Assembly (NCBI GenBank): GCA_903875225.1
Contig: CAIQVJ010000024.1
Coordinates: 56,225-120,224 of the forward strand
Direction: 5' to 3'
Length of the DNA: 64,000 bases
Origin: an uncultured Pseudomonadota bacterium
GTDB lineage: Bacteria; Myxococcota_A; UBA796; SXON01
A program made the translations under genes and the position numbers. Below are positions 9,285 through 17,715 of the stretch, in pieces. The notes beneath the pieces were generated by a model. The model was not told the origin of the DNA and made no database searches. It worked only from the letters and a program-made list of their open reading frames with translations. The first letter of the stretch is position 1. Each line of letters starts with the position of its first letter.

Positions 9285-9722
9285 GTGACGCTCAACCGTC
9301 TTCTCGTTCCTTCCGACTTCTCAGCGTCCTCGGACCATGCGCTGCAGATCGCCGCCAGTCTGGCGCGTGGCGCCCAGACGCACATCATGCTCCTGCACGT
9401 GGCGCAGAGCCCCGCCGCCTTCGTCGCGCCCTACCCCATGCCCGTGGTGGACCTGCCACCGAGCGTCGAGCACGTCGAACGCGAGTCCCAGCACATGCTC
9501 GAGCGCCAGGCTGCGCGCTGGATCCCCGCCGATGTGCCGTGGAGCGCGAAGGTCGTGATGGGCGTCGCGGAACAGGAGATCGCCGCCGAGGTCGTGCGTG
9601 GCGGCCATGACCTGGTGCTCATGGGCACCCATGGTCGCACGGGCCTCCGGCACCTCCTGCTCGGATCCGTGGCGGAGCACGTACTGCGGCACTGCGCGGT
9701 TCCGGTGCTCGTCACTCGCTGA
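9285..9722 (+). CDS. Universal stress protein, single domain
   Basis: This 145-residue UspA-family protein begins LNRLLVPSDFS and ends CAVPVLVTR. The ATP-binding signature G-x2-G-x9-G-S is intact in GTHGRTGLRHLLLGS. The start is GTG at 9285 with GAGG seven bases upstream; earlier in-frame ATG would place the promoter inside the gene. Proteins of this kind bind ATP and help survival in stationary, anaerobic or stress conditions. It is paired head to head with a CBS protein, and its promoter resembles that of nosZ, suggesting a role in low-oxygen physiology (inference). Confidence 0.92.
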   Translation: MTLNRLLVPSDFSASSDHALQIAASLARGAQTHIMLLHVAQSPAAFVAPYPMPVVDLPPSVEHVERESQHMLERQAARWIPADVPWSAKVVMGVAEQEIAAEVVRGGHDLVLMGTHGRTGLRHLLLGSVAEHVLRHCAVPVLVTR

Positions 9723-9753
9723 CGGGGGCGGACGGTGCCCGCGACCTGCTCCA

Positions 9754-10932
9754 CTACGTCGCGATCGCGTACTGGTCCCGACCCGCCGCTTTCGCGGCGT
9801 ACAACGCAGTGTCTGCCCGACGCTGCGCGGAGGAGAGCCCCTCGTCGGGTCGGAACACCGCGATGCCGATGCTCACCGTCACCCGCTGCCCGCCGATCGC
9901 CGCGAGCGGGCGCTCCCGGACGGAAAGGATGATGCGCTGGGCCACGCGCTCGCACACGTCGAGGTCCGCCCCGGAGAGCAGGATGGCAAACTCCTCACCG
10001 CCCCAGCGGGCGACGACGTCGTTGCCCCTCAGGCCCCGGCTGCACATGCGCGCGACCTCCCGGAGTGCGACATCTCCGGCCTCGTGCCCGAACGTGTCGT
10101 TCACGCGCTTGAAATGGTCGACGTCCAGCATCAGGATTGCGGTCGGAAGGCCCCGAGCCCGCGAGGCGGCAATGACCGCCGAGGCGGAAGCCTCCATGAA
10201 TCGTCGATTGCCGACGCCTGTCAACAGGTCGGTGTTGGCGTCCTGGCTCAGCCGGGCGTTGGAGACCTCCAGGAGGTCCCGGCTGCGGGACTGCGTCTCC
10301 AGCATCAGGCCCACCACCAGGAGGAGCGAAGTGACCATTCCGAGGCCCAATGCGGGGAGGGCCACGCTCGACCGAGCGGGATCGGTGGCGGAGGCCATGG
10401 CATAGGCCACCGGGCGCGCGATGTTGCCGAGCAGCGCAAGGCTCGCTCCCGCGATCAAGTACCTCGTGCCGATCGACCACGCCGGCATGCGTGATCCGGC
10501 CATGCGATAGAGCCAGTACCCGGCGTTCGTGGCCATCGGAACGGCGATGGCGAAGACCCGCGGCTTCGCGAGCGCAAGCTGTCCCGGAGAGTCGTCTGCG
10601 AGCCACAGCGCGGCGCCCAGCACGAAACCCGTGGCCGGCACCCCGATCTCCCACAGCGCCGAGAGGGGCATCGCGTACAGGACCGAGAGGCATCGATAGG
10701 CAAGTCCAGCGCCTGTCAGGATGAGCGCCTGGGCGACGATCGCGGGCAGCACCGCGGCGCCATCTACCCGTTGGGAGAGCAGGAGCAGGCCCACGAGCAC
10801 GCAGGAGGCAGCCAGGGCGATGCGGGCTGCGATCGGCCTGCAACCTGCGCTCGTGAGCACCGGGATCGCCACCACCAGGAGGAGCAATAGCTCAAACACC
10901 AGAAAGAAGAACGGCAACTCCGGCGACTGCAT
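9754..10932 (-). CDS. Membrane-bound diguanylate cyclase (GGDEF)
   Basis: The 392-residue protein has an N-terminal region of about 210 residues with seven or so hydrophobic segments, a probable membrane sensor, followed by a GGDEF domain. The catalytic motif is RWGGEEF, and the inhibitory I-site RxxD is present as RGND five residues before it. DVDHFKRVNDTFGH, DLLTGVGNRR and ADTALYAAKAAGRD are standard GGDEF segments. It should make cyclic di-GMP and be feedback inhibited. It converges on the stress protein gene and diverges from a lipoprotein gene 75 bases away. Confidence 0.93.
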   Translation of the reverse strand: MQSPELPFFFLVFELLLLLVVAIPVLTSAGCRPIAARIALAASCVLVGLLLLSQRVDGAAVLPAIVAQALILTGAGLAYRCLSVLYAMPLSALWEIGVPATGFVLGAALWLADDSPGQLALAKPRVFAIAVPMATNAGYWLYRMAGSRMPAWSIGTRYLIAGASLALLGNIARPVAYAMASATDPARSSVALPALGLGMVTSLLLVVGLMLETQSRSRDLLEVSNARLSQDANTDLLTGVGNRRFMEASASAVIAASRARGLPTAILMLDVDHFKRVNDTFGHEAGDVALREVARMCSRGLRGNDVVARWGGEEFAILLSGADLDVCERVAQRIILSVRERPLAAIGGQRVTVSIGIAVFRPDEGLSSAQRRADTALYAAKAAGRDQYAIAT

Positions 10933-11007
10933 GCGTGTGCGTAACGTGGGTCCGAAACGTGTGCGCTCGCGCGCCGCCCGAACTACCTTCCGGCCAACGA
11001 GTGTTCC

Positions 11008-11616
11008 ATGCCCCTGTTCCTCACCCTCTGCCTTGCATTGCTCGCCTGTGGCGCACCCTCAACGAGCCCCTTCTCGGGGGGGGTGTCCGCCCCCCCTGCC
11101 CTCCCCGCGCCCGCGCACCCTTTCGTCGCGAAGGGGACCTGCCCGGGCGGATGCTGCCAGTTCGGACTCTGGGACGTCGTCGCCCCCGTCGACCTCGTCG
11201 ACACGATCGGCGGCAGCACGGTCGTCGCGCACGTGGACGCTGGCGGGAAGGTGATGGCAGACACCGGGGAGATCCGCGTGGAGCCCGTGGAGGCCACCGT
11301 CAGCCGCGAGAAGGTGCTCCGCCGGCCCAGCTCCCTGGACAGCCGCGCCCCGCAGCACACGCTCCGCCCCGGTGACAAGGTCACCGTGTTGAACGCGCAG
11401 GGTGGCGGATACCGCGTCCTCTGGGTGGATGGGCACTACTACTCGGACAAGGCTGCATTCGTCGACCCGGGCGGCTGCCCGGCCGCCGGTGACAACGGGT
11501 GCTGGGCCGAGTCTGCCGCCCCTGCGGAGACCTGGTGGGTGCAGGTCCGCACGCTCGACGGGACGCCAGGGTACGCACCGGGCGAAGCGTTCAGCGGCTG
11601 GAATCGCTGCGGGTAG
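11008..11616 (+). CDS. Lipoprotein of unknown function
   Basis: The 202-residue product has a leader ending in the lipobox LLAC (Cys14). The mature protein contains a CPGGCCQFG segment near residue 45 and a second Cys-containing part near 155, and the middle (about residues 105-135, LRPGDKVTVLNAQGGGYRVLW) resembles an SH3-like fold. No confident family assignment. The next gene begins 34 bases downstream on the same strand. Confidence 0.7.
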   Translation: MPLFLTLCLALLACGAPSTSPFSGGVSAPPALPAPAHPFVAKGTCPGGCCQFGLWDVVAPVDLVDTIGGSTVVAHVDAGGKVMADTGEIRVEPVEATVSREKVLRRPSSLDSRAPQHTLRPGDKVTVLNAQGGGYRVLWVDGHYYSDKAAFVDPGGCPAAGDNGCWAESAAPAETWWVQVRTLDGTPGYAPGEAFSGWNRCG

Positions 11617-11650
11617 GCCGCGCCCGCGGAGCGGGGCTTACCTTCCAGCC

Positions 11651-12025
11651 ATGAGCCGCTCGATCCCACTCCTCTGGGGCCTCTCGATCTCCCTCTTCGC
11701 GCTGTGGCTCCGCTTCGCGCGTCTGGAGACATACAGCGTGAGCCTCGCGAGGCTCATGGGAGACGAGCGCGTGCACGTGGTCGCGCACCTTTTGCTCTAC
11801 GGCACGCTCGCGCTGCTCGCGCGAAGGTTCATCGGACGGCGGGTGCCGGTGGTGGTGGGGACCGTGCTGGCGATGGGCGCCATCCAGGAGCTCGCGCAGG
11901 TGGTGGGCGCGCGGACCCCGGGTTGGCCCGAGCTGTTCGACCTCGCCGTGGACACCGCGGCCGCGCTCACGGTGTGCGGCCTGGCGGCAGGGTTGGAGCG
12001 GCTGCGCGGGGGCCGGGTCGGATAG
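11651..12025 (+). CDS. VanZ-like membrane protein
   Basis: This 124-residue protein has three or four transmembrane segments. The HVVAHLLLYGTLALLARR segment and the later GAIQELAQ and DLAVDTAAAL segments match the VanZ-like family, whose molecular role is uncertain (teicoplanin resistance in the namesake). The ATG at 11651 follows a pyrimidine-rich stretch with no clear ribosome binding site. It is convergent with the cNMP-binding protein gene, 15 bases away. Confidence 0.75.
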   Translation: MSRSIPLLWGLSISLFALWLRFARLETYSVSLARLMGDERVHVVAHLLLYGTLALLARRFIGRRVPVVVGTVLAMGAIQELAQVVGARTPGWPELFDLAVDTAAALTVCGLAAGLERLRGGRVG

Positions 12026-12040
12026 GTCCCGAGCGGCGAT

Positions 12041-13186
12041 TCACTCGCCGCTTGGCGTTCTCCGCTGCACCGAGTAGGTCCGCTGGCCCCGCGAGGCCTC
12101 CTCGGTCACGATGGTCTCGAGCTCCGACAGGCCCACGCTCAGCGGACCCGGGGTCCAGCCGGACGCCAGCAGGATCTCCTCGAAGCGGGCGTCGTCGTTC
12201 GGAGTGGCCGCCGCCGCGGGATTCGAGGCCTCGAGCGCGTCGTCGGCGTTGCGGATCTGCGAGGTGAGCGACCCCACGAGGCTCTCGCGCCAGGCCGTGC
12301 GCTGGGCGCCGTGCAGGTGCGCGTACCCCTGGGCGCCATCCATGCGGTAGAGCCAGCACGGCGTCGCGGTGACACAGCTGGCGGCCCTGGGGCCACGCTC
12401 GATGAGCGCATTCACCCCCAGCAGGCGGGCAGGTCCCAGCTTCGCGAGGCGCTCGGCCTTCCCGTCGCGTACGTTGTGGATCACGTCGACCTCGCCCTGG
12501 GCGACGAGCCAGGCGTCGGTGCCGGGCTCCCCCTCGAGGAAGAGGATGGTGCCGGCGGCGTACGGCACCGCAGTGAACCCGCGGGCGATCGCGGCGATCG
12601 TCGACTCGTCGACCCCACCCAGCCCGGGCTGCACCCGGAGCAGGGGTTCGATCGGGGGACAGGGTGTGGACGGCTCGTCCTGCCGCAGCGCGTTCCAGAG
12701 TCGGACGAGCGCGGATCGCTCCTCACGAGCAGCGTCGGGGCCGCCGCCGTTGACGCTCATGGCGATGCGCTGGTTGGTCGCCCGAACCCGCCGCACGAGG
12801 GCGTGCTGGGCGAGCTCCAGCAGGGTGTCGTACATGGCGGACCCGGTGCCGCGCATGGCCTGGAGCTTCTCTCCGCTGAGGAGGAGGACGCGGGAGGGGC
12901 TCGCCGCGCGCAAGGTCACGGTCCGGACGTGCGCCTTGAGGAACGCCGATGCCTCGCCGATGATCTCGCCCGCCTGCACCTTCCCGACGGTGACGCCCTG
13001 CCGCTCCACCTGGAGCTCGCCGCTCACGAGGACCGCCAGACCGTCGGCCGCATCGCCTTCTTCCCAGAGGGGCTCGCTCACTGCCAGCTCACGCTGCCGC
13101 CACGCCGCACCGCCCGAGACCAGATCCAGCGCAGGCAGCTCGGAGAAGGCTTGGATCGACGCAAGGTCTTGGGCGATGGTGTTCAT
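12041..13186 (-). CDS. Protein with two cyclic nucleotide-binding domains
   Basis: The 381-residue protein has a cNMP-binding beta-roll at about residues 20-130 (LWEEGDAADGLAVLVSGELQV, IIGEASAFLKAHVRTVTLRA) and a second, more divergent one at about 200-310 (AGTILFLEGEPGTDAWLVAQGEVDV, LLGVNALIERGPRAASCVTA). No helix-turn-helix follows, so it is not an ordinary CRP-type regulator. The last 70 residues are unassigned. The ATG at 13186 sits 18 bases after a predicted sigma-54 transcription start. It might sense cAMP or c-di-GMP, or be a structural domain in a partner-binding protein. Confidence 0.8.
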   Translation of the reverse strand: MNTIAQDLASIQAFSELPALDLVSGGAAWRQRELAVSEPLWEEGDAADGLAVLVSGELQVERQGVTVGKVQAGEIIGEASAFLKAHVRTVTLRAASPSRVLLLSGEKLQAMRGTGSAMYDTLLELAQHALVRRVRATNQRIAMSVNGGGPDAAREERSALVRLWNALRQDEPSTPCPPIEPLLRVQPGLGGVDESTIAAIARGFTAVPYAAGTILFLEGEPGTDAWLVAQGEVDVIHNVRDGKAERLAKLGPARLLGVNALIERGPRAASCVTATPCWLYRMDGAQGYAHLHGAQRTAWRESLVGSLTSQIRNADDALEASNPAAAATPNDDARFEEILLASGWTPGPLSVGLSELETIVTEEASRGQRTYSVQRRTPSGE

Positions 13187-13214
13187 GGGAAGCTCGTGAG
13201 GGTGAAAGGCATCC

Positions 13215-13230
13215 CGCAAGACACGTGCCC
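13215..13230 (-). promoter_or_regulatory. sigma-54 promoter of the cNMP-binding protein gene
   Basis: On the minus strand GGGCACGTGTCTTGCG matches 10 of 12 fixed sigma-54 positions with correct GG-N10-GC spacing. The predicted start is near 13204, 18 bases before the ATG. Confidence 0.5.
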
Positions 13231-13418
13231 AGCAGGCATCGACACTAACCTGTGCCGCCGGCGCAGCATCGCCGCGGGCCCGCGGTTCGAAGGATGGCAT
13301 ATCCCCTTTTCTACCGACGGTCCGCACCGCGGCCGGCGAGCCTTCGCATCGACGAGCCTCCCCCGGCGGTGAACTACGCCCACAGCGCCCGTGATACCCG
13401 GCAGCCGGAGCACCCGCG

Positions 13419-14387
13419 ATGTCAGCCCCTCCCCTCCTCCTTGCAGCACTCCTCCTCGCCTCCTGCAGGCCGTCCGGGGACTCGGCGGCAGACGCCCCGT
13501 CTGGCGACCTCGTGCTCACCGATGCGAACAACTACAGCTACACCGCCACCCTCGGCCTCGACGCGGTGGAGATCCCCTACGGCTTCGACCCCGTCATCGA
13601 CTGGAGCGGGATCACGCTCGACATCCGTGGGCGCGAGGTGGCAGACCCCGCCAGCGCCAGCCGGCTCACGCTGGCAGCCTTCAACATGGACCAGCAGGGC
13701 GTGCTCGACGCGATCGCGTCCAACGATCTCCTGCAGTCCGACATCCGGACCTACTACGTCTTCGACAATTCCGACGCCGTCACGTCAGCGCACGCGAGCG
13801 ACTTCAACATCATCGGGAACGACTTCGTCCCCGGAGACGACTTCGTCGACCACGGGGATGCGGTCTGGACCTGGATCCTCACGCTCTGGGACGAGAACGT
13901 CCTCGGCGGTCAGGACATCCTGTCCAGCGCGTTCGTGGTGCCCTCCGCGACCGGCACGAGCAGCACCATCGCGTTCACCGACGACACGGCGACCTTGAGC
14001 TTCGTGGCCGACCTGCACTCGGCCGACCCGCTCTCCACGGCGAGCGGGCTCGATGCCTACACCCTGGACTGGTCCGGCCTGTCCGAGGACGCCACCGGGC
14101 ACAGCTTCAGCACGAACCAGGGAGACGAACTGGTGATCGCGCACCTGGGCGTCGGTACGGTCGGCGAGGTCGAGGACGTGTTCCTGCAGGCGCTGGACAG
14201 CGCCGACGCGGTCTACTACCTCGACGTCCACGGCTCGAGCGCGGCAACGCTGGACGCCGCCGTGGACCTCGAAGGGAGCACCTTCGACGGGTTCACCACC
14301 GAGGGCGTCTGGATCGTCGGGATCCTGTGCACGACGTGCACGAGCCCCGCGCCCCTGTTCGCCTCGACGGTGAACGTCGTCGACTGA
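13419..14387 (+). CDS. Lipoprotein of unknown function
   Basis: The 322-residue protein carries a lipobox (LLASC, Cys16) after a leucine-rich leader. The rest is acidic, Asp- and Ser-rich, with only two cysteines close together near the C terminus (CTTCT). I recognise no family. It is convergent with the arylsulfotransferase-like gene. Confidence 0.7.
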   Translation: MSAPPLLLAALLLASCRPSGDSAADAPSGDLVLTDANNYSYTATLGLDAVEIPYGFDPVIDWSGITLDIRGREVADPASASRLTLAAFNMDQQGVLDAIASNDLLQSDIRTYYVFDNSDAVTSAHASDFNIIGNDFVPGDDFVDHGDAVWTWILTLWDENVLGGQDILSSAFVVPSATGTSSTIAFTDDTATLSFVADLHSADPLSTASGLDAYTLDWSGLSEDATGHSFSTNQGDELVIAHLGVGTVGEVEDVFLQALDSADAVYYLDVHGSSAATLDAAVDLEGSTFDGFTTEGVWIVGILCTTCTSPAPLFASTVNVVD

Positions 14388-14407
14388 CCAGGACCCGGGT
14401 CTGGGGC

Positions 14408-15889
14408 CTACTTCAGCGGATCGTAGATGTCCGGGATGTAGTGCACCCGGCTCGTCCCCGCTCCAAGCGTGGCAGACGCCCGCCACACGACCTCCTGGGC
14501 CGGCGTGATCTCGGTCAACATCCCCTGGTTGGCCCAGGACACCATGTAGTTGCCGTTCGGCATCTTGCGGACGTCCCCGAGCAGGGGGTTGAAGTACAGG
14601 TCGGGAGCCCAGTATTCCCAAACCTTCTTCACCGTGTGCGCGGCCTCGTCGTACGAGTACTCCACCGCGCGCGACTGCGCGGGGTCATGGTGGTACCCGT
14701 TGTCGAACATGACGAACCCGCCGTCCCACCAGTCCGACATGTGGCCGTGGCTCCACCACGTGGAATTGGGCCCGTCCACGTTCGCCCAATCGCCGTCGGG
14801 CAGGGTGTCGCCGTCGACATCCGTGAAGTCGCTGTACCGCCCTCCGAGCTGCCAGACCTGCTGGCCGCTCGCGCGGTCGACCTTGATGATCGCGTCGAGG
14901 TTCTTCGACACCAGCAGGAACGCATCGTCGGGCTCGTAGTACATCAGCGAGTTGGAGTGGCTCCAGTCCACGCCCCCGGTGTCGTAGGCCTCCACTTCCG
15001 AGTGCCGGCAGATGTCCCAGAGGGTGTGCGGGTAGTCATCCAGGATCGCGTAGACGATACGCGCCTGGTCGTCCGACGTGGCGCCGGCAGGCGACTCCCC
15101 GATGGTGTCGCTGGTGACCGTCGCAGTGCCCCCTTCTTCGAAGGGGATGTCCTCCCGCGTGTCGAGCCCGATGTAGGCGAGGTCGCCACCGGGGAGCTCC
15201 ACGACGTCGTGATGGGAGAGCGAGGCCGCGGTGAGCTGGTAGTGCGTGCCGTCCAGCGACGCGGAGACGATGCTGCCGAGCGCGGTGGCTTGATCCCGGT
15301 CGTTCTGCGCGAACACGACCCCGTGGCCGTCGTAGCTCAGGTGCGTGGACGAGATGCCGAGCTCGTCGGTCGAGGGGAGGTACCACACGTAGTCGCCGTC
15401 GCGGTCGATGATCGCGGCGTAGCTGTCCCCGGCCATGAGCACCGAGGTGAGCAGGAAACCCCCCTCTGCAGCCTGCGACGGATCGTACTCGGTGATCCCG
15501 AAAGCGGGCAGGCCCTCCGGAGGCGGCGCGAGATCCACGGATGAGGTCGCCGACTCCAGGCGCTCTCCATCGGCCGTGACGGTGACTCCGCGGAAGCTGT
15601 ACGTCCGGCCGGCCTTGAGTCCGAGCAGCGTGGCACTCGCGCCCGTGCCGGTGGGCGTCACGAGGTCCAGCGCGCTGTCGAGCCCGTACTCGACGAACGT
15701 GTCTCCCGCGGCGATGGACCCATCCCACGAAACGGTCACCACCGTCGGCACCTCCTCGCTGATCGTCGCTGTGACGCTGCCCAGCGCCCCGGCATGGCCT
15801 CGCACACAGCCTGCGAGCAACGCGGTCAGCGCGAGCGCACCGGCGAGGCGCGCCACGGGGGAAAGTGAGGAGACGGGCGCTGGATGCAC
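14408..15889 (-). CDS. Arylsulfotransferase-like lipoprotein
   Basis: The roughly 493-residue protein has a signal peptide with lipobox LLAGC and an Ig/fibronectin-like N-terminal part to about residue 125, followed by a beta-propeller of the arylsulfotransferase (ASST) family. Supporting segments are GDYVWYLP, LSHHDVVELPGGDLAYI, DWSHSNSLMYYE, WQLGGRYSDF, WSHGHMSDWWDGGFVMFDNG and KMPNGNYMVSWANQG; the paired His positions are those expected for the catalytic histidines. A GTG at 15889 gives the best leader. ASST enzymes move sulfate between phenols in the periplasm; whether this one is active is not known. Confidence 0.78.
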   Translation of the reverse strand: MHPAPVSSLSPVARLAGALALTALLAGCVRGHAGALGSVTATISEEVPTVVTVSWDGSIAAGDTFVEYGLDSALDLVTPTGTGASATLLGLKAGRTYSFRGVTVTADGERLESATSSVDLAPPPEGLPAFGITEYDPSQAAEGGFLLTSVLMAGDSYAAIIDRDGDYVWYLPSTDELGISSTHLSYDGHGVVFAQNDRDQATALGSIVSASLDGTHYQLTAASLSHHDVVELPGGDLAYIGLDTREDIPFEEGGTATVTSDTIGESPAGATSDDQARIVYAILDDYPHTLWDICRHSEVEAYDTGGVDWSHSNSLMYYEPDDAFLLVSKNLDAIIKVDRASGQQVWQLGGRYSDFTDVDGDTLPDGDWANVDGPNSTWWSHGHMSDWWDGGFVMFDNGYHHDPAQSRAVEYSYDEAAHTVKKVWEYWAPDLYFNPLLGDVRKMPNGNYMVSWANQGMLTEITPAQEVVWRASATLGAGTSRVHYIPDIYDPLK

Positions 15890-15999
15890 ACGGCGGAGCG
15901 TAAAACACCGCGACCGGATCAGCAACTGGCGCCGAACCCTCGGGCGCCCGGCCGACCCCGAGGCCCGCCCGAAGGCGGGGCGCGATACATCGAGCCCCC

Positions 16000-17679
16000 G
16001 TGACGCTGCTTGCACTCTGGCTTCCCCTGATCTCCATCGCCCTGGCGAGCAAGCTGGAGCACATCGCCGACCTGCAGCAGGCCGGGGACGACGCCGAGGT
16101 CGTGGCGACAGTGGACCGGTGGGAGGCGCAGGACGCGCTCGGTGACGACGCTGCGGTGCTGATCATCCTGCGCGACCGCTCCGCGCTCAAGCTCGCGCTG
16201 GCCGCACACTCGGTCAAGGCGCTCGCAGACTTCCGGGCCACCTACCCGGAGAGCTCGATGCTCCCCGACGCGTTGAAGGCCGAGCAGGACCTCGCGTTCG
16301 ACGAGGCGCAGTCCCAGGGCACGGCGGCGGCGCTGCGAAGCTTCCTCGCCGCCTACCCGGGGAGCGCGTCGCAGGCCCAGGCGGCGGCGCTCGAGGAGGG
16401 GCTCGCGTACCAGGAAGCCCTCGCGACAGGCGCACCCGAGGCGCTCGAGGCCTTTCGCCAGAGGCACCCCGCCAGCTCGTACCTCACCACCGCATGGGAG
16501 GGGATCGCCGCGCGCAGCCCGGGGATCTACGTCCGCCTCGCAGACGGCGGCCCCAAGGCGCTGCCCGAGACCCCGGTGCTCGACTACTACGTCCCGCTCC
16601 CCCGGCCGACGGCGATGGCCCCCATCGCCCCCTCCGTCGCGGTGAACCTGCCCGGCACGGGCCGGGGCGCCACCTCGGAGTGGTGGGGGCTCTCCGCCCT
16701 CGGCAGCGACGGCACGTTCCGGAAGACCTCCCCGACCGGAGCGTCCCTTCGCGACGCGTTCGGCGCTGCCCCGCCGTGGGTGCTCGATCTCGTCGAGGCG
16801 GACGGCGTGCACTCGGCGCGCGTGGCCACCACGGTCGCGCCGCTCGTCACCCCGGGCTCGTGCGGGGGGTTCGCCTACTTCGCGTTCGTGCTCCAGACGA
16901 CGGAGGGTACGCGCACAGCCTTCCCGTTCGCCGTGAGCTGCACCCTGTCCGACGCAGACGTCGAGACCCTCGACGGGTTCGCCATCCCCGCGGTGCTCAC
17001 GGCCGTCGAGACCGCCGAACGGGGCGACGTGGCCACGGCGGGTCAACTCTGGAAGAAGGCGCTCGGGCTCACCGGTGGCTCGCAGCTCAGCGAGTGGCTG
17101 ACAACGCAAGCCGGCGGACAGGACCCGTTCGACAAGTGGATCACCCGACGCGCCGCGACGGGCGACGTGCTGGTGTGGACCCCCTCCCCGCTCGGCGGGG
17201 AGACGACCTGGTGGCACGCAGGCGCCGACTCGACCCCCATGGCCCTGGCGCACCGCGATGGGCTGTGGATCGCGGACGGGGCGCACCTCTGGACCGTACG
17301 CGAGGAGACCGAGGCCTGGTCGGCAGCCGCTGGGGGCGGGTGCCAGGCAGCGACTGGCCAGCGGACAGCGCTCTCGCTCGCGGACGTGCTCGGCACCCAG
17401 GTGATCCCGATCCCGGCGCTCTCGGATCGCGGGGGGGCCATGGCGCCCACGAGCTACGCAGGCGGAGTCCTTTCGGTCACCCACGACGGCGCGGCCCCGG
17501 GGTGCAGGAAGTCCGGGCCTCCTGTCGTGAGCACCGTGGCGCTCCCCGACGCCCAGGCGGCGACGCTCCCGGGCTGGGCCGCGAGCACGGCGGCCGGAGC
17601 GGGTGCGGTGAGCGTGGTCGGCGACGACGTGCGCCAGGTGTACTGGGCCTTCGCGGCGGAGGAAGAGGCCGCGCCCTGA
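16000..17679 (+). CDS. Secreted protein of unknown function with N-terminal TPR-like repeats
   Basis: The product of about 559 residues begins with a short hydrophobic leader and uses GTG at 16000. Residues about 20-170 are helical and Ala-rich with two phrases of the type LRSFLAAYPGS and LEAFRQRHPASS, reminiscent of TPR units of outer-membrane assembly lipoproteins. The rest has scattered Trp and Gly and no family I recognise. It is followed 36 bases later by the glycosidase-like gene on the same strand, so they may form an operon. Confidence 0.65.
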   Translation: MTLLALWLPLISIALASKLEHIADLQQAGDDAEVVATVDRWEAQDALGDDAAVLIILRDRSALKLALAAHSVKALADFRATYPESSMLPDALKAEQDLAFDEAQSQGTAAALRSFLAAYPGSASQAQAAALEEGLAYQEALATGAPEALEAFRQRHPASSYLTTAWEGIAARSPGIYVRLADGGPKALPETPVLDYYVPLPRPTAMAPIAPSVAVNLPGTGRGATSEWWGLSALGSDGTFRKTSPTGASLRDAFGAAPPWVLDLVEADGVHSARVATTVAPLVTPGSCGGFAYFAFVLQTTEGTRTAFPFAVSCTLSDADVETLDGFAIPAVLTAVETAERGDVATAGQLWKKALGLTGGSQLSEWLTTQAGGQDPFDKWITRRAATGDVLVWTPSPLGGETTWWHAGADSTPMALAHRDGLWIADGAHLWTVREETEAWSAAAGGGCQAATGQRTALSLADVLGTQVIPIPALSDRGGAMAPTSYAGGVLSVTHDGAAPGCRKSGPPVVSTVALPDAQAATLPGWAASTAAGAGAVSVVGDDVRQVYWAFAAEEEAAP

Positions 17680-17715
17680 CCCCGGGATACGTGCGAGGGA
17701 CCCGGAGGAGACCCG